Assembly: GCF_902771435.1 (NCBI RefSeq) | Contig: NZ_CACXXB010000015.1 | Location: forward strand, 1 to 56,544 | Direction: 5' to 3' | Length of the DNA: 56,544 nucleotides | Source: an uncultured Methanobrevibacter sp. | Lineage (GTDB): Archaea; Methanobacteriota; Methanobacteria; Methanobacteriales; Methanobacteriaceae | Part shown: positions 43,366-52,241 of the stretch, piece by piece | Layout of the letters: the number at the start of each line of letters is the position of its first letter | Position numbering within the stretch: the stretch's first letter is position 1 | Made by a program: the position numbers and the translations under genes | Notes under the pieces: model-generated | The model's input: the letters and a program-made list of their open reading frames with translations, nothing else | Told to the model about the DNA's origin: nothing | The model's database searches: none

Positions 43366-44034
43366 ATGGATACACCAATAGTGATATTGAATTATAAAAC
43401 CTATTTAGAATCAAGTGGTATAAAGGCTTTAGAACTTGCACACGATTTGGAAAGTGCTGCTAACGAATCCGGAATTACTATGGTTGCAGCCCCTCAGGCA
43501 GCAGACATTTACAGGATAAGTCAGGAAGCTTCACTTCCGATTTTTGCTCAGCACATTGATGCGGTCTCCCCTGGAGGTCACACAGGTTCTAATCTGATAG
43601 ATACTTTGATTGAAGCGGGCATCAGCGGTTCATTGATAAATCATTCAGAACAAAGGATGAAACTGGCAGACATTGACGAGGTTGTAAAGTTATGCAGGCA
43701 AAATGAAATAGAATCCTGCGTATGCTCCAACAATATAGAAACTTCAAAGGCTGTCGCAACTCTTGCTCCTACTGCAGTTGCTGTCGAACCTCCTGAACTG
43801 ATTGGTACAGGAATACCTGTATCCCAGGCACAACCTGAAGTTGTTGAAGATACAGTCAAGGAAGTAAAGGCCATCAACAAGAAGGTTAAGGTATTGTGCG
43901 GTGCCGGAATCACTACCGGTGATGATATGAAAGCGGCAATGGATTTGGGAGCTGATGGAGTATTGCTCGCATCAGGAATCATTAAGGCGGAAAGTCCAAA
44001 AGATGCATTACTTGATTTGGTAAGCAAATTATAA
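43366..44034 (+). CDS. tpiA: Triosephosphate isomerase
   Basis: Glycolytic/gluconeogenic TIM-barrel interconverting DHAP and glyceraldehyde 3-phosphate. Archaeal short form (about 222 residues): IVILNYKTYLES, FAQHIDAVSPGGHTGSNLID with the active-site His, LINHSEQRM, the catalytic Glu in AVAVEPPELIGTG, and the phosphate loops VLCGAGITTGDDM and GVLLASGI. ATG at 43366 is preferred; the frame's earlier TTG gives only four extra residues. Operon with pgk, 16 bases on. Confidence 0.95.
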   Translation: MDTPIVILNYKTYLESSGIKALELAHDLESAANESGITMVAAPQAADIYRISQEASLPIFAQHIDAVSPGGHTGSNLIDTLIEAGISGSLINHSEQRMKLADIDEVVKLCRQNEIESCVCSNNIETSKAVATLAPTAVAVEPPELIGTGIPVSQAQPEVVEDTVKEVKAINKKVKVLCGAGITTGDDMKAAMDLGADGVLLASGIIKAESPKDALLDLVSKL

Positions 44035-44050
44035 CTCAAGAGTGAGGAAA

Positions 44051-45265
44051 ATGGCTGAATTTAATACAATTGATGATTTTGACATTGAAAACAAAACAGT
44101 TCTCGTTAGAGTGGACATTAACGCCCCTGTTGATCCGAGTTCAGGATTCATATTGGACGATACAAGATTGAAGTTACATGCAAGAACCATTAAAGAATTA
44201 TCAAATAAGGGAGCTAAGGTTGTAATTCTTGCTCATCAAAGCCGTCCCGGCAAAAAGGATTTCACAACTTTATCCCAGCATGCAGATGCACTTTCCGACA
44301 TTTTAAATATCAGAGTTAAATATATAGATTCCTTATTCTCAAATGCTGCTAAAGAAGCTATCCATAATCTTAAACCCCATGAAATTTTATTGCTTGAAAA
44401 TGCACGTTTCTTTTCAGAGGAATCTCTTTCAAGAACTCCGGAAGAACAGTCTAAAACATTGCTTGTAAGACATCTCTCTCCTTATATTGATTATTTTGTA
44501 AATGACGCATTTGCAGCTGCTCACAGGTCTCAGGCATCTCTTGTCGGTTTTACTGTAAATACTCCTTCTGCTGCAGGCCGTATAATGGAAGAGGAATTGA
44601 CAGTTATTCAGTCTGCACTGGACAACGTTGAGCATCCATGTGTATTCCTGCTTGGTGGAATGAAACCTGAAGATTCCATTGAGGTTATGGAAAATGTATT
44701 GAGCAACGGTACAGCGGATTCTATTTTGACAACAGGTATTGTTGGAAATATTGTTTTATGGGCTGCGGGTGTTGATATCGGTCAGGTAAATAAGGACTTC
44801 ATAGCAGGCAGAGGATATGAAGACATGGTCGAAAAGGCCAGGGAACTGATAGAAAGATTTGGCGATAAGGTCAAATATCCTCTTGATGTGGCCTGTGAAA
44901 TTGATGGCGAACGTGTTGACATTGACAATGATAAGATTCCTAATGAGGCTATTTTTGACATAGGTGTTAAAACCATTGCATTTTATGCAAAAGAAATCAG
45001 GGAAGCTAAATACATATTTGCCAATGGTCCTGCCGGAGTATTTGAAGACCCTAAGTTTGCTATGGGTACTGAAGACTTAATTAATGCAATGGCAAATTCT
45101 ACTGGTTTTTCATTAATCGGTGGTGGTCATATTGCAGCCGCTACTGCTGGTCTTGGATTGGAAGATCAAATGAGTCATTTAAGCAGTGGTGGAGGTGCTT
45201 GTATCAGCATGCTTGCAGGTAAAAAACTTGCTGCTGTAGAGGCACTTAAAAACAGTAAAAAATAA
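44051..45265 (+). CDS. pgk: Phosphoglycerate kinase
   Basis: Second gene of the tpiA-pgk operon. Family signature VLVRVDINAPVDP, hinge and nucleotide residues in LENARFFSEE, FVNDAFAAAHRSQASLVGF, FLLGGMKPEDS (the PGK K/GG motif), ANGPAGVFE and the C-terminal LIGGGHIAAAT. Length about 404. ATG at 44051 has GTGAGG just upstream. Cytosolic enzyme of gluconeogenesis. Confidence 0.95.
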   Translation: MAEFNTIDDFDIENKTVLVRVDINAPVDPSSGFILDDTRLKLHARTIKELSNKGAKVVILAHQSRPGKKDFTTLSQHADALSDILNIRVKYIDSLFSNAAKEAIHNLKPHEILLLENARFFSEESLSRTPEEQSKTLLVRHLSPYIDYFVNDAFAAAHRSQASLVGFTVNTPSAAGRIMEEELTVIQSALDNVEHPCVFLLGGMKPEDSIEVMENVLSNGTADSILTTGIVGNIVLWAAGVDIGQVNKDFIAGRGYEDMVEKARELIERFGDKVKYPLDVACEIDGERVDIDNDKIPNEAIFDIGVKTIAFYAKEIREAKYIFANGPAGVFEDPKFAMGTEDLINAMANSTGFSLIGGGHIAAATAGLGLEDQMSHLSSGGGACISMLAGKKLAAVEALKNSKK

Positions 45266-45302
45266 TAATTTTTTACTTTAATTTTCTTTTTTTTAAAAAA
45301 AT
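45266..45302. terminator. Two-way terminator between pgk and thiE
   Basis: TTTTTTACTTTAATTTTC, then eight T followed by seven A. The T-run stops transcripts of pgk, and the A-run is a T-run for the opposite-strand thiE transcript. Confidence 0.5.
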
Positions 45303-45307
45303 AAAGA

Positions 45308-45928
45308 TTAGCTATTAAATATCTTTAATAGCTCTTGTGATGATTTTTTAGGATTTTCGGAACTCATGATTGCACTGACAACAGACAATCCTTTAATTCC
45401 GGTGCCCGCCAGTTCATGGGCATTTTCGAGAGTGATTCCTCCGATTGCCACTACTGGAATGTCAATCGAATCTACAATTTCTTTCAACTCTTCTTTTGAA
45501 ACTTTTTCAGCATCTTTTTTGGTTGTAGAGGGAAATACTGCTCCGGTTCCAATATAATCCGCGCCATCTTCCTGCGCTTTTTTTGCTTCATCAACTGTTG
45601 TGGCTGACACTCCCAATATTTTATCGTCTCCAATCAGGCGTCTTGTGACATCACAGGGCATGTCTGATTGTCCGACATGCACCCCATCTGCATCGATGGC
45701 CAGTGCAATATCAACTCTGTCATTAACAATCAGCGGAACATTATATTTTGTTGTAATCTCTTTTACTTTCAGCGCCAAATTGTAAAAGTCAAGTGTATCG
45801 GCTGTTTTTTCTCTGATTTGGACAACAGTAGTTCCGCCTTTTATTGCCTCTTCTATTGTGTTTAAAAATTTCTCCACATCATCGCTGTTATCGGTAACGA
45901 GATATAGAGACAGGTCTATGCTATTCAT
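45308..45928 (-). CDS. thiE: Thiamine-phosphate synthase ThiE
   Basis: Joins the pyrimidine (HMP-PP) and thiazole phosphate to make thiamine phosphate. TIM-barrel motifs: LYLVTDN, TVVQIREKTADTLDFY, VPLIVNDRVDIALAIDADGV, HVGQSDMP, YIGTGAVFPSTTK and PVVAIGGITLEN. Length 206 is right. It overlaps thiM by four bases on the same strand. No thiamine riboswitch is visible upstream of the pair. Archaea also have other thiamine routes; this is the bacterial type. Confidence 0.94.
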   Translation of the reverse strand: MNSIDLSLYLVTDNSDDVEKFLNTIEEAIKGGTTVVQIREKTADTLDFYNLALKVKEITTKYNVPLIVNDRVDIALAIDADGVHVGQSDMPCDVTRRLIGDDKILGVSATTVDEAKKAQEDGADYIGTGAVFPSTTKKDAEKVSKEELKEIVDSIDIPVVAIGGITLENAHELAGTGIKGLSVVSAIMSSENPKKSSQELLKIFNS

Positions 45929-46791
45929 AATATCTTGATGTTTGATTCGTTGATTAAGCTTTCAGCAGTAGTTTTGTATAAATAATCGATTAGGTATGCT
46001 CTAAATGAACCGGTTCCTTCATCATTCGCATCAACTTTTGCTCTTGCCTTTTCACCGGCAATATTCATTGCCAAAATTGCAACCAATGAACCTTCGAATG
46101 GTGTTGATCCTCCAACGCAGCTTCCAACTATTGTAGATAACATGCAGCCGCTTCCGGTAATCAATGGCATCATGTCATCTCCGTTGTCAATTGCGACTGT
46201 GGTTTTTCCGTCACTTAAAATGTCTATAGGTCCGCTTGCAAGAATTGTTGTGTTCAATTTAGCTGCAAGTTCTCTTATAATTTCTCCGTTTGCAGCAAGA
46301 TTTTCTTGTGTGATTATATCATCAATATTAACGTCCACTCCTTTGGCGGTGTTGTTTTCATCAATCAATCCTGTTAATTTTGCTATTGCTTTTATTTCAC
46401 TGATGTTTCCGCGAATTGTTGCGATATCACTGTTTTCAATCAGGTAAAGGGTTGTGTCATTTCTTAGTTTGCTTACTCCTACTCCAACAGGATCTAATAT
46501 GATTGGGGTATTAGTTTTTGTTGCGATTTTTGCAGCTAATTTCATGGATTCTATCTGCAATTTGGTTAATGTTCCAATATTTATTACTAATGCATTTGCT
46601 ATTGTGACAATTTCTTCCATTTCGTCAGCATCTTCTGCCATGAGAGGGGATCCTCCAATTGCAAGAGAGGCGTTTGCACAATCGTTGATTGTCACTCTAT
46701 TTGTTATGCAATGAGTTAAAGGATTTTTTTCTTGAATATTTTTTAAAGTTTCTTCAATTTTTCCTAAAATTTCTGATTCATTATTTATCAT
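45925..46791 (-). CDS. thiM: Hydroxyethylthiazole kinase ThiM
   Basis: Salvage kinase that phosphorylates hydroxyethylthiazole for ThiE. Motifs: PLTHCITNRVTINDCANASL, GGSPLMAEDADEMEEI, ALVINIGTL, PIILDPVGVGVSKLR, RGNISEIKAIA and the C-terminal GSGCMLSTIVGSCVG phosphate site. Length 288, slightly longer than average. First gene of thiM-thiE. AT-rich promoter sequence lies upstream and shared space with the tRNA cluster begins at about 46850. Confidence 0.94.
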   Translation of the reverse strand: MINNESEILGKIEETLKNIQEKNPLTHCITNRVTINDCANASLAIGGSPLMAEDADEMEEIVTIANALVINIGTLTKLQIESMKLAAKIATKTNTPIILDPVGVGVSKLRNDTTLYLIENSDIATIRGNISEIKAIAKLTGLIDENNTAKGVDVNIDDIITQENLAANGEIIRELAAKLNTTILASGPIDILSDGKTTVAIDNGDDMMPLITGSGCMLSTIVGSCVGGSTPFEGSLVAILAMNIAGEKARAKVDANDEGTGSFRAYLIDYLYKTTAESLINESNIKIL

Positions 46792-46851
46792 GATTATTAA
46801 TTATAAATTATTTGATATTTATATTTTTATGCAATTTATCTGATTTATAGT

Positions 46852-46898
46852 AAAGTATTTAAATAACTATAAACATAATTTGTAGTGTTCTACAAATT
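46852..46898 (+). promoter_or_regulatory. TATA box and long palindrome upstream of tRNA-Thr
   Basis: AAAGTATTTAAATAA (about 46853-46866) is the likely TATA box. About 15 bases on, AATTTGTAG (46877-46885) and CTACAAATT (46890-46898) form a perfect 9-base inverted repeat with a TGTT centre, at the expected start of the transcript, 10 bases before the tRNA gene. It could be an operator or a hairpin in the 5' leader of the pre-tRNA. Confidence 0.45.
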
Positions 46899-46906
46899 TT
46901 CATATA

Positions 46907-46982
<76 letters not shown>

Positions 46983-47097
46983 TTTAATTTATATTGAAAT
47001 TTGTATTTTTCAATGATTTTAGTATAATTATAGTAAAGTTTATATAGGATTATAATTATATTATAATTAGTATGTTATCTACATGCATATTGTATGT

Positions 47098-47172
<75 letters not shown>

Positions 47173-47178
47173 TCTTTA

Positions 47179-47252
<74 letters not shown>

Positions 47253-47306
47253 TTTCAATCTATTTATCTGAATTCATATGTAATTTTTGGAAAATATCCA
47301 ATTTTT

Positions 47307-47322
47307 CCGAAACATTTATATA
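47307..47322 (+). promoter_or_regulatory. Strong BRE/TATA promoter of tRNA-Asp/tRNA-Lys
   Basis: CCGAAACATTTATATA is almost identical to the BRE/TATA at the vWA gene (about 23623-23638). It lies about 60 bases before tRNA-Asp, so the pre-tRNA would have a leader of about 35-40 bases. Confidence 0.5.
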
Positions 47323-47381
47323 TGATGAAGATTATAGTAATTGATAGTGTATTATTTTACATGTACTATTAAATGTGAGTT

Positions 47382-47453
47382 GCCCTGGTGGTGTAGGGGC
47401 TATCATGTGGGCCTGTCGAGCCCGCGACTCGGGTTCAAATCCCGGCCAGGGCG
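47382..47453 (+). tRNA. tRNA-Asp (anticodon GTC)
   Basis: Acceptor GCCCTGG/CCAGGGC, anticodon loop CTGTCGA giving GTC, T-arm CGGGTTCAAATCCCG; discriminator G, the usual tRNA-Asp identity base. tRNA-Lys follows 30 bases later, probably on the same transcript. Confidence 0.93.
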
Positions 47454-47483
47454 CTTCAAGTTATAATAGTATATATGTCTCAT

Positions 47484-47557
<74 letters not shown>

Positions 47558-47610
47558 TTTCTAATTTTATATTTTAACTTTATAATCTTGTACCTGAACA
47601 TAAACTTATT

Positions 47611-48198
47611 ATGTCAGATTCAGAAATTGATGAAGAATTTGAAAATGTTGATTATGATATAAATCGTCTTCCTAAAATTTTAATAAATGATCCAATGGTT
47701 TTTAATATCATTTTAAAATTTGAAATTACTGATTTAGATTCTGTAAAACATTTTTTAAAGTTAACTAAATTATTATCTCGAGAAAAAGAAAAAACTAATA
47801 AGGAAAAGGACAGTATTAGTAAATTAATTGCTGAAGAAGAAACTAAATTAAAATTAATGCAGCTCTTTACTGATACATATAATTTTTTATTAGATTTTGA
47901 ATTAGAAGATGAAGAATCTGCTGAATTGTTTTTAAAACTCAACAATTTGATTTCTAGAGATATTATCAAAGCATTGTTTTTTGATAATAAAAAACCTAAA
48001 CTTGATGAAATTGTTGTGTTAAGAGATGCATTCGGCAATTTAGATAAAAGTTTAGCTGAAAAAGTTACAGAAGCTAATAAGTTGGTTTCTGATGACTTCG
48101 ACGATTCAGATTTACAGATATATAATATTATAAAAATTACCCGTGATAGTGAAACTGCAGGTAAATTTGTAACTTACAGGATTGTTGAAGATTATTAA
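47611..48198 (+). CDS. Uncharacterised acidic helical protein
   Basis: A 195-residue protein with no recognised domain. It appears to hold two related helical segments: FNIILKFEITDLDSVKHFLK and FLLDFELEDEESAELFLKLN, both of the form F-x3-F-E-[IL]-x-D-x-[ED]-S-[VA]-x-x-F-L-K-L, which suggests an internal duplication with a charged coiled coil between them. Very acidic and Lys-rich, no signal peptide or membrane segment. Base composition is very AT-rich. No ribosome binding site; a leaderless start is possible. It sits between the tRNA cluster and the RNA polymerase operon without other partners. Function unknown. Confidence 0.6.
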   Translation: MSDSEIDEEFENVDYDINRLPKILINDPMVFNIILKFEITDLDSVKHFLKLTKLLSREKEKTNKEKDSISKLIAEEETKLKLMQLFTDTYNFLLDFELEDEESAELFLKLNNLISRDIIKALFFDNKKPKLDEIVVLRDAFGNLDKSLAEKVTEANKLVSDDFDDSDLQIYNIIKITRDSETAGKFVTYRIVEDY

Positions 48199-48441
48199 AA
48201 GTTAATATGATTTTAGAATTGGTGAAATTTAATATAGTATAATTTCTGTATTTTTTTCTTTTTTAGAAATTCATTATAATAAATTTGAACTTAGTTTGAG
48301 AGGAATTATCTTAAATTGGAGATAGTTATGAGTAAATTAAGAATAATGATTAAATGAATTAGTTATTAGGTTTATCCTAGTTTTTATTATTTTTTATTTA
48401 TTTATTATTTTTATTGCGTTACGTAATGCTGGAGGATGTCC
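48199..48441 (+). promoter_or_regulatory. Leader/promoter region of the RNA polymerase operon
   Basis: AT-rich gap holding the operon promoter (TATA-like TTATAATAAAT at about 48274-48284) and, at 48328-48357, a 9-codon ORF (MSKLRIMIK) with its own GGAGAT ribosome site at 48318-48323. That ORF could be a leader peptide or chance. No rpoH, which often opens this operon in Euryarchaea, is found here. Confidence 0.4.
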
Positions 48442-49986
48442 ATGACAGAGAATAACTGGAAATTAGTTGATGCATTTTTTGATAAGTATGATTTGGTAGA
48501 TCACCACATTAAGTCATACAACGATTTTGTAAATAATAGGATTCAAAATATTATTGATATTACTGAACCTATTACTTTAGATGACGGAAAATACACTTTA
48601 AAAACTGGTAAAGTACGTATTGAAAAACCATCTAACAAAGAAGCTGATGGATCTAGCAGTGAAATCGATCCAACTGAAGCAAGGCTTAGGAACTTAAATT
48701 ATTCTGCAGACATGTACCTTGAAATGGCATTAAATGAAGACGGGGAAGAAAATCCCTTAGAGGAAGTGTATATCGGGGAATTACCTGTAATGCTCAAATC
48801 CGACATTTGCCATCTTAATGGTCTCACTCCTGAAGAATTAATTGAAAAGCATGAAGACCCTCAGGATTTAGGAGGTTACTTCATTGTGAACGGTTCCGAA
48901 AGGGCTGTTGTTACTATGGAAGAAATCGCTCCAAACAAAATCATTCTTGAACGTTTGGGCAACATTGAAGACAGACATGCTAAGGCTGTTGTCACTTCAA
49001 TTAAAAGTGGTTTCAGAGCTAGAATTACTTTGGAATATAAAAAACCACGTAAAAATGGTGTATTTTTAAGAATTTCATTCCCATATCTTCCTGGAGAAAT
49101 TCCATTGGTTATCTTATTGAGAGCACTTGGTTTAGCTACAGATCAAGAAATTATTGAAGCAATTTCCGATGACAATAATTTCCAAATGATGATAGCGGAC
49201 GACATTCAGGTTTCACTTGAAGCATTGAAGCTTGACCAAAATGAAATGGATGGAATGACTCTTGAAGAAAGAAGAAGATACTTGCAGGTTGCAGCTATCA
49301 AATACATAGGAAACAGGGTAGCTAAAAACATGCCTAAAGATTATCGTTTAAAACGTGCTGTTGATGTAGTCAACCGTTATTTATTACCTCATATGGGTAC
49401 TGAACAGGAAAAAGCTCGTGATAAAGCTATTTATTTGGCTGAAATGACTGAAATGTTACTTGAAGTTATTGAAGGTAAAAGGGAACCTCACGATAAGGAC
49501 CACTATACCAACAAAAGGCTCAGGGTTTCCGGCGACTTAATGGAAGACTTGTTCAGAGTAGCTTTCACAAATTTAACCAGAGATATGAGTTATCAACTTG
49601 AAAGAAGTCTTTCCCGTGGTAAGGAACTTTCCATCAAGCAGGCTGTCCGTAGTGATGTTTTAACTGAAAACATCAAGCACGCTATTGCTACCGGTAATTG
49701 GGTAGGTGGAAGAGCTGGTGTAAGTCAGCTGCTGGACAGGACAAGTTACATGGGTACTCTTTCTCACTTGAGACGTGTCGTATCTCCATTGACAAGAAGC
49801 CAACCTCACTTTGAAGCAAGAGATTTGCACCCAACACAATTCGGTAAAATCTGTCCGAACGAAACTCCGGAAGGACCTAACTGTGGTTTGGTTAAAAACT
49901 TGGCTTTGATGTGTAATATTTCAGAAGGTTCAGATCAGCAAGAGATTAAAGATGTTATTGAAAGCATGGGTGTAGAATTAATTTAG
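48442..49986 (+). CDS. rpoB2: DNA-directed RNA polymerase subunit B''
   Basis: N-terminal half of the second-largest polymerase subunit. Lobe and protrusion motifs: IGELPVMLKSDICHLNGLTP, GYFIVNGSERAVVTMEEIAP, GGRAGVSQLLDRTSYMGTLS and the C-terminal ATQ-like block HPTQFGKICPNETPEGPNCG. Length 514, archaeal split form. ATG 48442 is preferred, with GGAGG seven bases before it. It ends 12 bases before rpoB1. Confidence 0.96.
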   Translation: MTENNWKLVDAFFDKYDLVDHHIKSYNDFVNNRIQNIIDITEPITLDDGKYTLKTGKVRIEKPSNKEADGSSSEIDPTEARLRNLNYSADMYLEMALNEDGEENPLEEVYIGELPVMLKSDICHLNGLTPEELIEKHEDPQDLGGYFIVNGSERAVVTMEEIAPNKIILERLGNIEDRHAKAVVTSIKSGFRARITLEYKKPRKNGVFLRISFPYLPGEIPLVILLRALGLATDQEIIEAISDDNNFQMMIADDIQVSLEALKLDQNEMDGMTLEERRRYLQVAAIKYIGNRVAKNMPKDYRLKRAVDVVNRYLLPHMGTEQEKARDKAIYLAEMTEMLLEVIEGKREPHDKDHYTNKRLRVSGDLMEDLFRVAFTNLTRDMSYQLERSLSRGKELSIKQAVRSDVLTENIKHAIATGNWVGGRAGVSQLLDRTSYMGTLSHLRRVVSPLTRSQPHFEARDLHPTQFGKICPNETPEGPNCGLVKNLALMCNISEGSDQQEIKDVIESMGVELI

Positions 49987-49998
49987 AGGGGTGAAAGT

Positions 49999-52215
49999 TT
50001 GGTCGATAGTAGTTTTATAAAAGCAATATTATATTTCGGATTTGATGAATCCTTTTCACTTAACACCTGTAGGGACATTGAAAAATGGGTAACCGAACAG
50101 GTAGATTCTGAAAGTGATGAAAAGGATGCCTTAAATAAATTTAACAGTCATTTTTCCAAAATTGAAGAATATTTCCAGGAAAATGAGTTATCTGAAGATT
50201 ATGAAATCAATGTGGCTGAAGTTTTAGAAGGGTCCACTGAAAAATCCAGTGAAAAGCTCGTCAGCGATTTTCCTGAAATCGACTGTGAAAAATTCGGCAT
50301 TTCTGGAGATTTAGATGTAGTTGATGTCGATGACGACAAATCCAAAAAAGATGATGAGGATTATTCATTTATTTACACTCCTCCTGTTTACAAACGTAAA
50401 CAAGACAATGCAGGATCCACTAAAATTTATATCAACGGTGAACTTTTAGGATACTGTGAAAATCCTGTTGAATTCACCCAGGAAATGAGGGAGAAAAGAA
50501 GAAAAGGTGAAATATCCCATGAAATGAACATTACCTATTATGAAGATAATAATGAAATTTACATATTCGATGACCCTGGTAGGGCAAGAAGACCATTAAT
50601 CATCGTTAAGGAAGGAGTTCCTCTCTTAAAAGAAGAACACCTAAACAAAGTAGCCAACGGCAAATTGAAATGGGATGATTTGATAAACAATGGGCTCATT
50701 GAATATCTGGATGCCGAAGAAGAAGAGAACTCATACATTGCCATGACCCTGGCTGATTTGAATGAGGAACACACTCATTTGGAAATCGACCCTGCAACAA
50801 TGCTCGGTATCTGTGCAGGTATTATTCCATTTTCAGACCACAACTCCTCTCCAAGGAACACCATGGAAGCAGGTATGACAAAACAGGCTTTAGGATTATA
50901 TGTCTCTAACTATGCATTACGTACAGACACAAGGGCTCACCTCTTGCATCATCCTCAAACTCCAATCGTAAAAACACGTATTATTGATTCAACTAATTAT
51001 GATTTAAGACCTTCCGGTCAAAACTTTGTTGTAGCGCTGATGTCCTATGAAGGATACAACATGGAAGACGCAATGGTTATCAACAAAGGTTCCCTTGAAA
51101 GAGGTTTGGCAAGATCCTCTTTCTTCAGAGCTTATGACACTTCAGAAAAAAGATATGCCGGGGGTCAAGTGGACAAATTTGAAGTTCCTGACAAGAACAT
51201 TAAAGGTTACAGGTCTGAAGAGGCATACAGAAACCTCGATGAAGATGGTGTCGTAAATCCTGAATCTGAAGTGGAATCCGGTGACGTATTGATAGGTAAA
51301 ACTTCACCTCCAAGATTCCTTGAAGAAGATTTCGGAACCGTTGCAGACAGAAGAAGGGAAACTTCCGTAACTGTAAGACACGGTGAAAAAGGTATTGTCG
51401 ATGCAGTGCTCTTATCCGAAACCGTTGAAGGTTCAAGATTAGCTAAAATCAGAGTAAGGGACACCAGACAACCTGAATTTGGTGATAAATTCGCATCAAG
51501 ACACGGTCAGAAAGGGGTTGTCGGTTTAATATTGTCACCTGAAGATATTCCTTTCACAGAATTCGGTGTTGTTCCTGATTTGATAGTTAACCCTCACGCG
51601 ATTCCGTCCAGGATGTCCATCGGTCAGGTATTGGAAATGGTTGCCGGTAAGGCAGGTTGTCTTGAAGGGGAACGTGTGGATGCAACTCCGTTCAACCAGA
51701 CCCTTGAAGATGAAATCAAACAGAAATTACTTGATCACGGATTTGAATCAGCAGGATGCGAATCCTTATACAGCGGTGTAACCGGTGAAAGAATCGATGC
51801 TGAAATCTTCGTTGGAGTGGCATATTATCAGAAATTACATCACATGACTACAGATAAAGTTTACGCTCGTTCCAGAGGTCCTGTACAAGTGCTTACACGT
51901 CAACCTACTGAAGGTAGAGCACGTGAAGGTGGTTTAAGATTTGGAGAAATGGAAAGAGACTGTCTTATTGCGCACGGTGCAGCTTTAACCTTAAAAGAAA
52001 GGCTTTTGGATGAGTCTGACAAATACGAAGCTATCGTTTGTGAAGACTGCGGTATGTTAGCCGTATATGACAGGAACAAAAACAAGAAATACTGTCCGAT
52101 CTGTGGAGATGTAGAGACTTATCCTGTAGAAATTTCATACGCATTTAAATTATTATTAGACGAACTTAAGAGTTTATGTATTTTCCCTAAATTAGTTTTA
52201 GGAGACAAAGCATAA
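49999..52215 (+). CDS. rpoB1: DNA-directed RNA polymerase subunit B', with N-terminal extension
   Basis: C-terminal half of the second-largest subunit: [93 protein letters not shown] and the zinc ribbon CEDCGM...CPICGD. The conserved part starts only at about residue 140; B' of close relatives is about 600 residues while this is 738. The extra N terminus is acidic (runs of [22 protein letters not shown]) and has no recognised domain. The TTG start at 49999 has AGGGGTGA upstream and follows rpoB2 by 12 bases, so the extension is probably translated. Confidence 0.93.
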   Translation: MVDSSFIKAILYFGFDESFSLNTCRDIEKWVTEQVDSESDEKDALNKFNSHFSKIEEYFQENELSEDYEINVAEVLEGSTEKSSEKLVSDFPEIDCEKFGISGDLDVVDVDDDKSKKDDEDYSFIYTPPVYKRKQDNAGSTKIYINGELLGYCENPVEFTQEMREKRRKGEISHEMNITYYEDNNEIYIFDDPGRARRPLIIVKEGVPLLKEEHLNKVANGKLKWDDLINNGLIEYLDAEEEENSYIAMTLADLNEEHTHLEIDPATMLGICAGIIPFSDHNSSPRNTMEAGMTKQALGLYVSNYALRTDTRAHLLHHPQTPIVKTRIIDSTNYDLRPSGQNFVVALMSYEGYNMEDAMVINKGSLERGLARSSFFRAYDTSEKRYAGGQVDKFEVPDKNIKGYRSEEAYRNLDEDGVVNPESEVESGDVLIGKTSPPRFLEEDFGTVADRRRETSVTVRHGEKGIVDAVLLSETVEGSRLAKIRVRDTRQPEFGDKFASRHGQKGVVGLILSPEDIPFTEFGVVPDLIVNPHAIPSRMSIGQVLEMVAGKAGCLEGERVDATPFNQTLEDEIKQKLLDHGFESAGCESLYSGVTGERIDAEIFVGVAYYQKLHHMTTDKVYARSRGPVQVLTRQPTEGRAREGGLRFGEMERDCLIAHGAALTLKERLLDESDKYEAIVCEDCGMLAVYDRNKNKKYCPICGDVETYPVEISYAFKLLLDELKSLCIFPKLVLGDKA

Positions 52216-52241
52216 TTAACATTTATTAAAGGAGCCAATAC

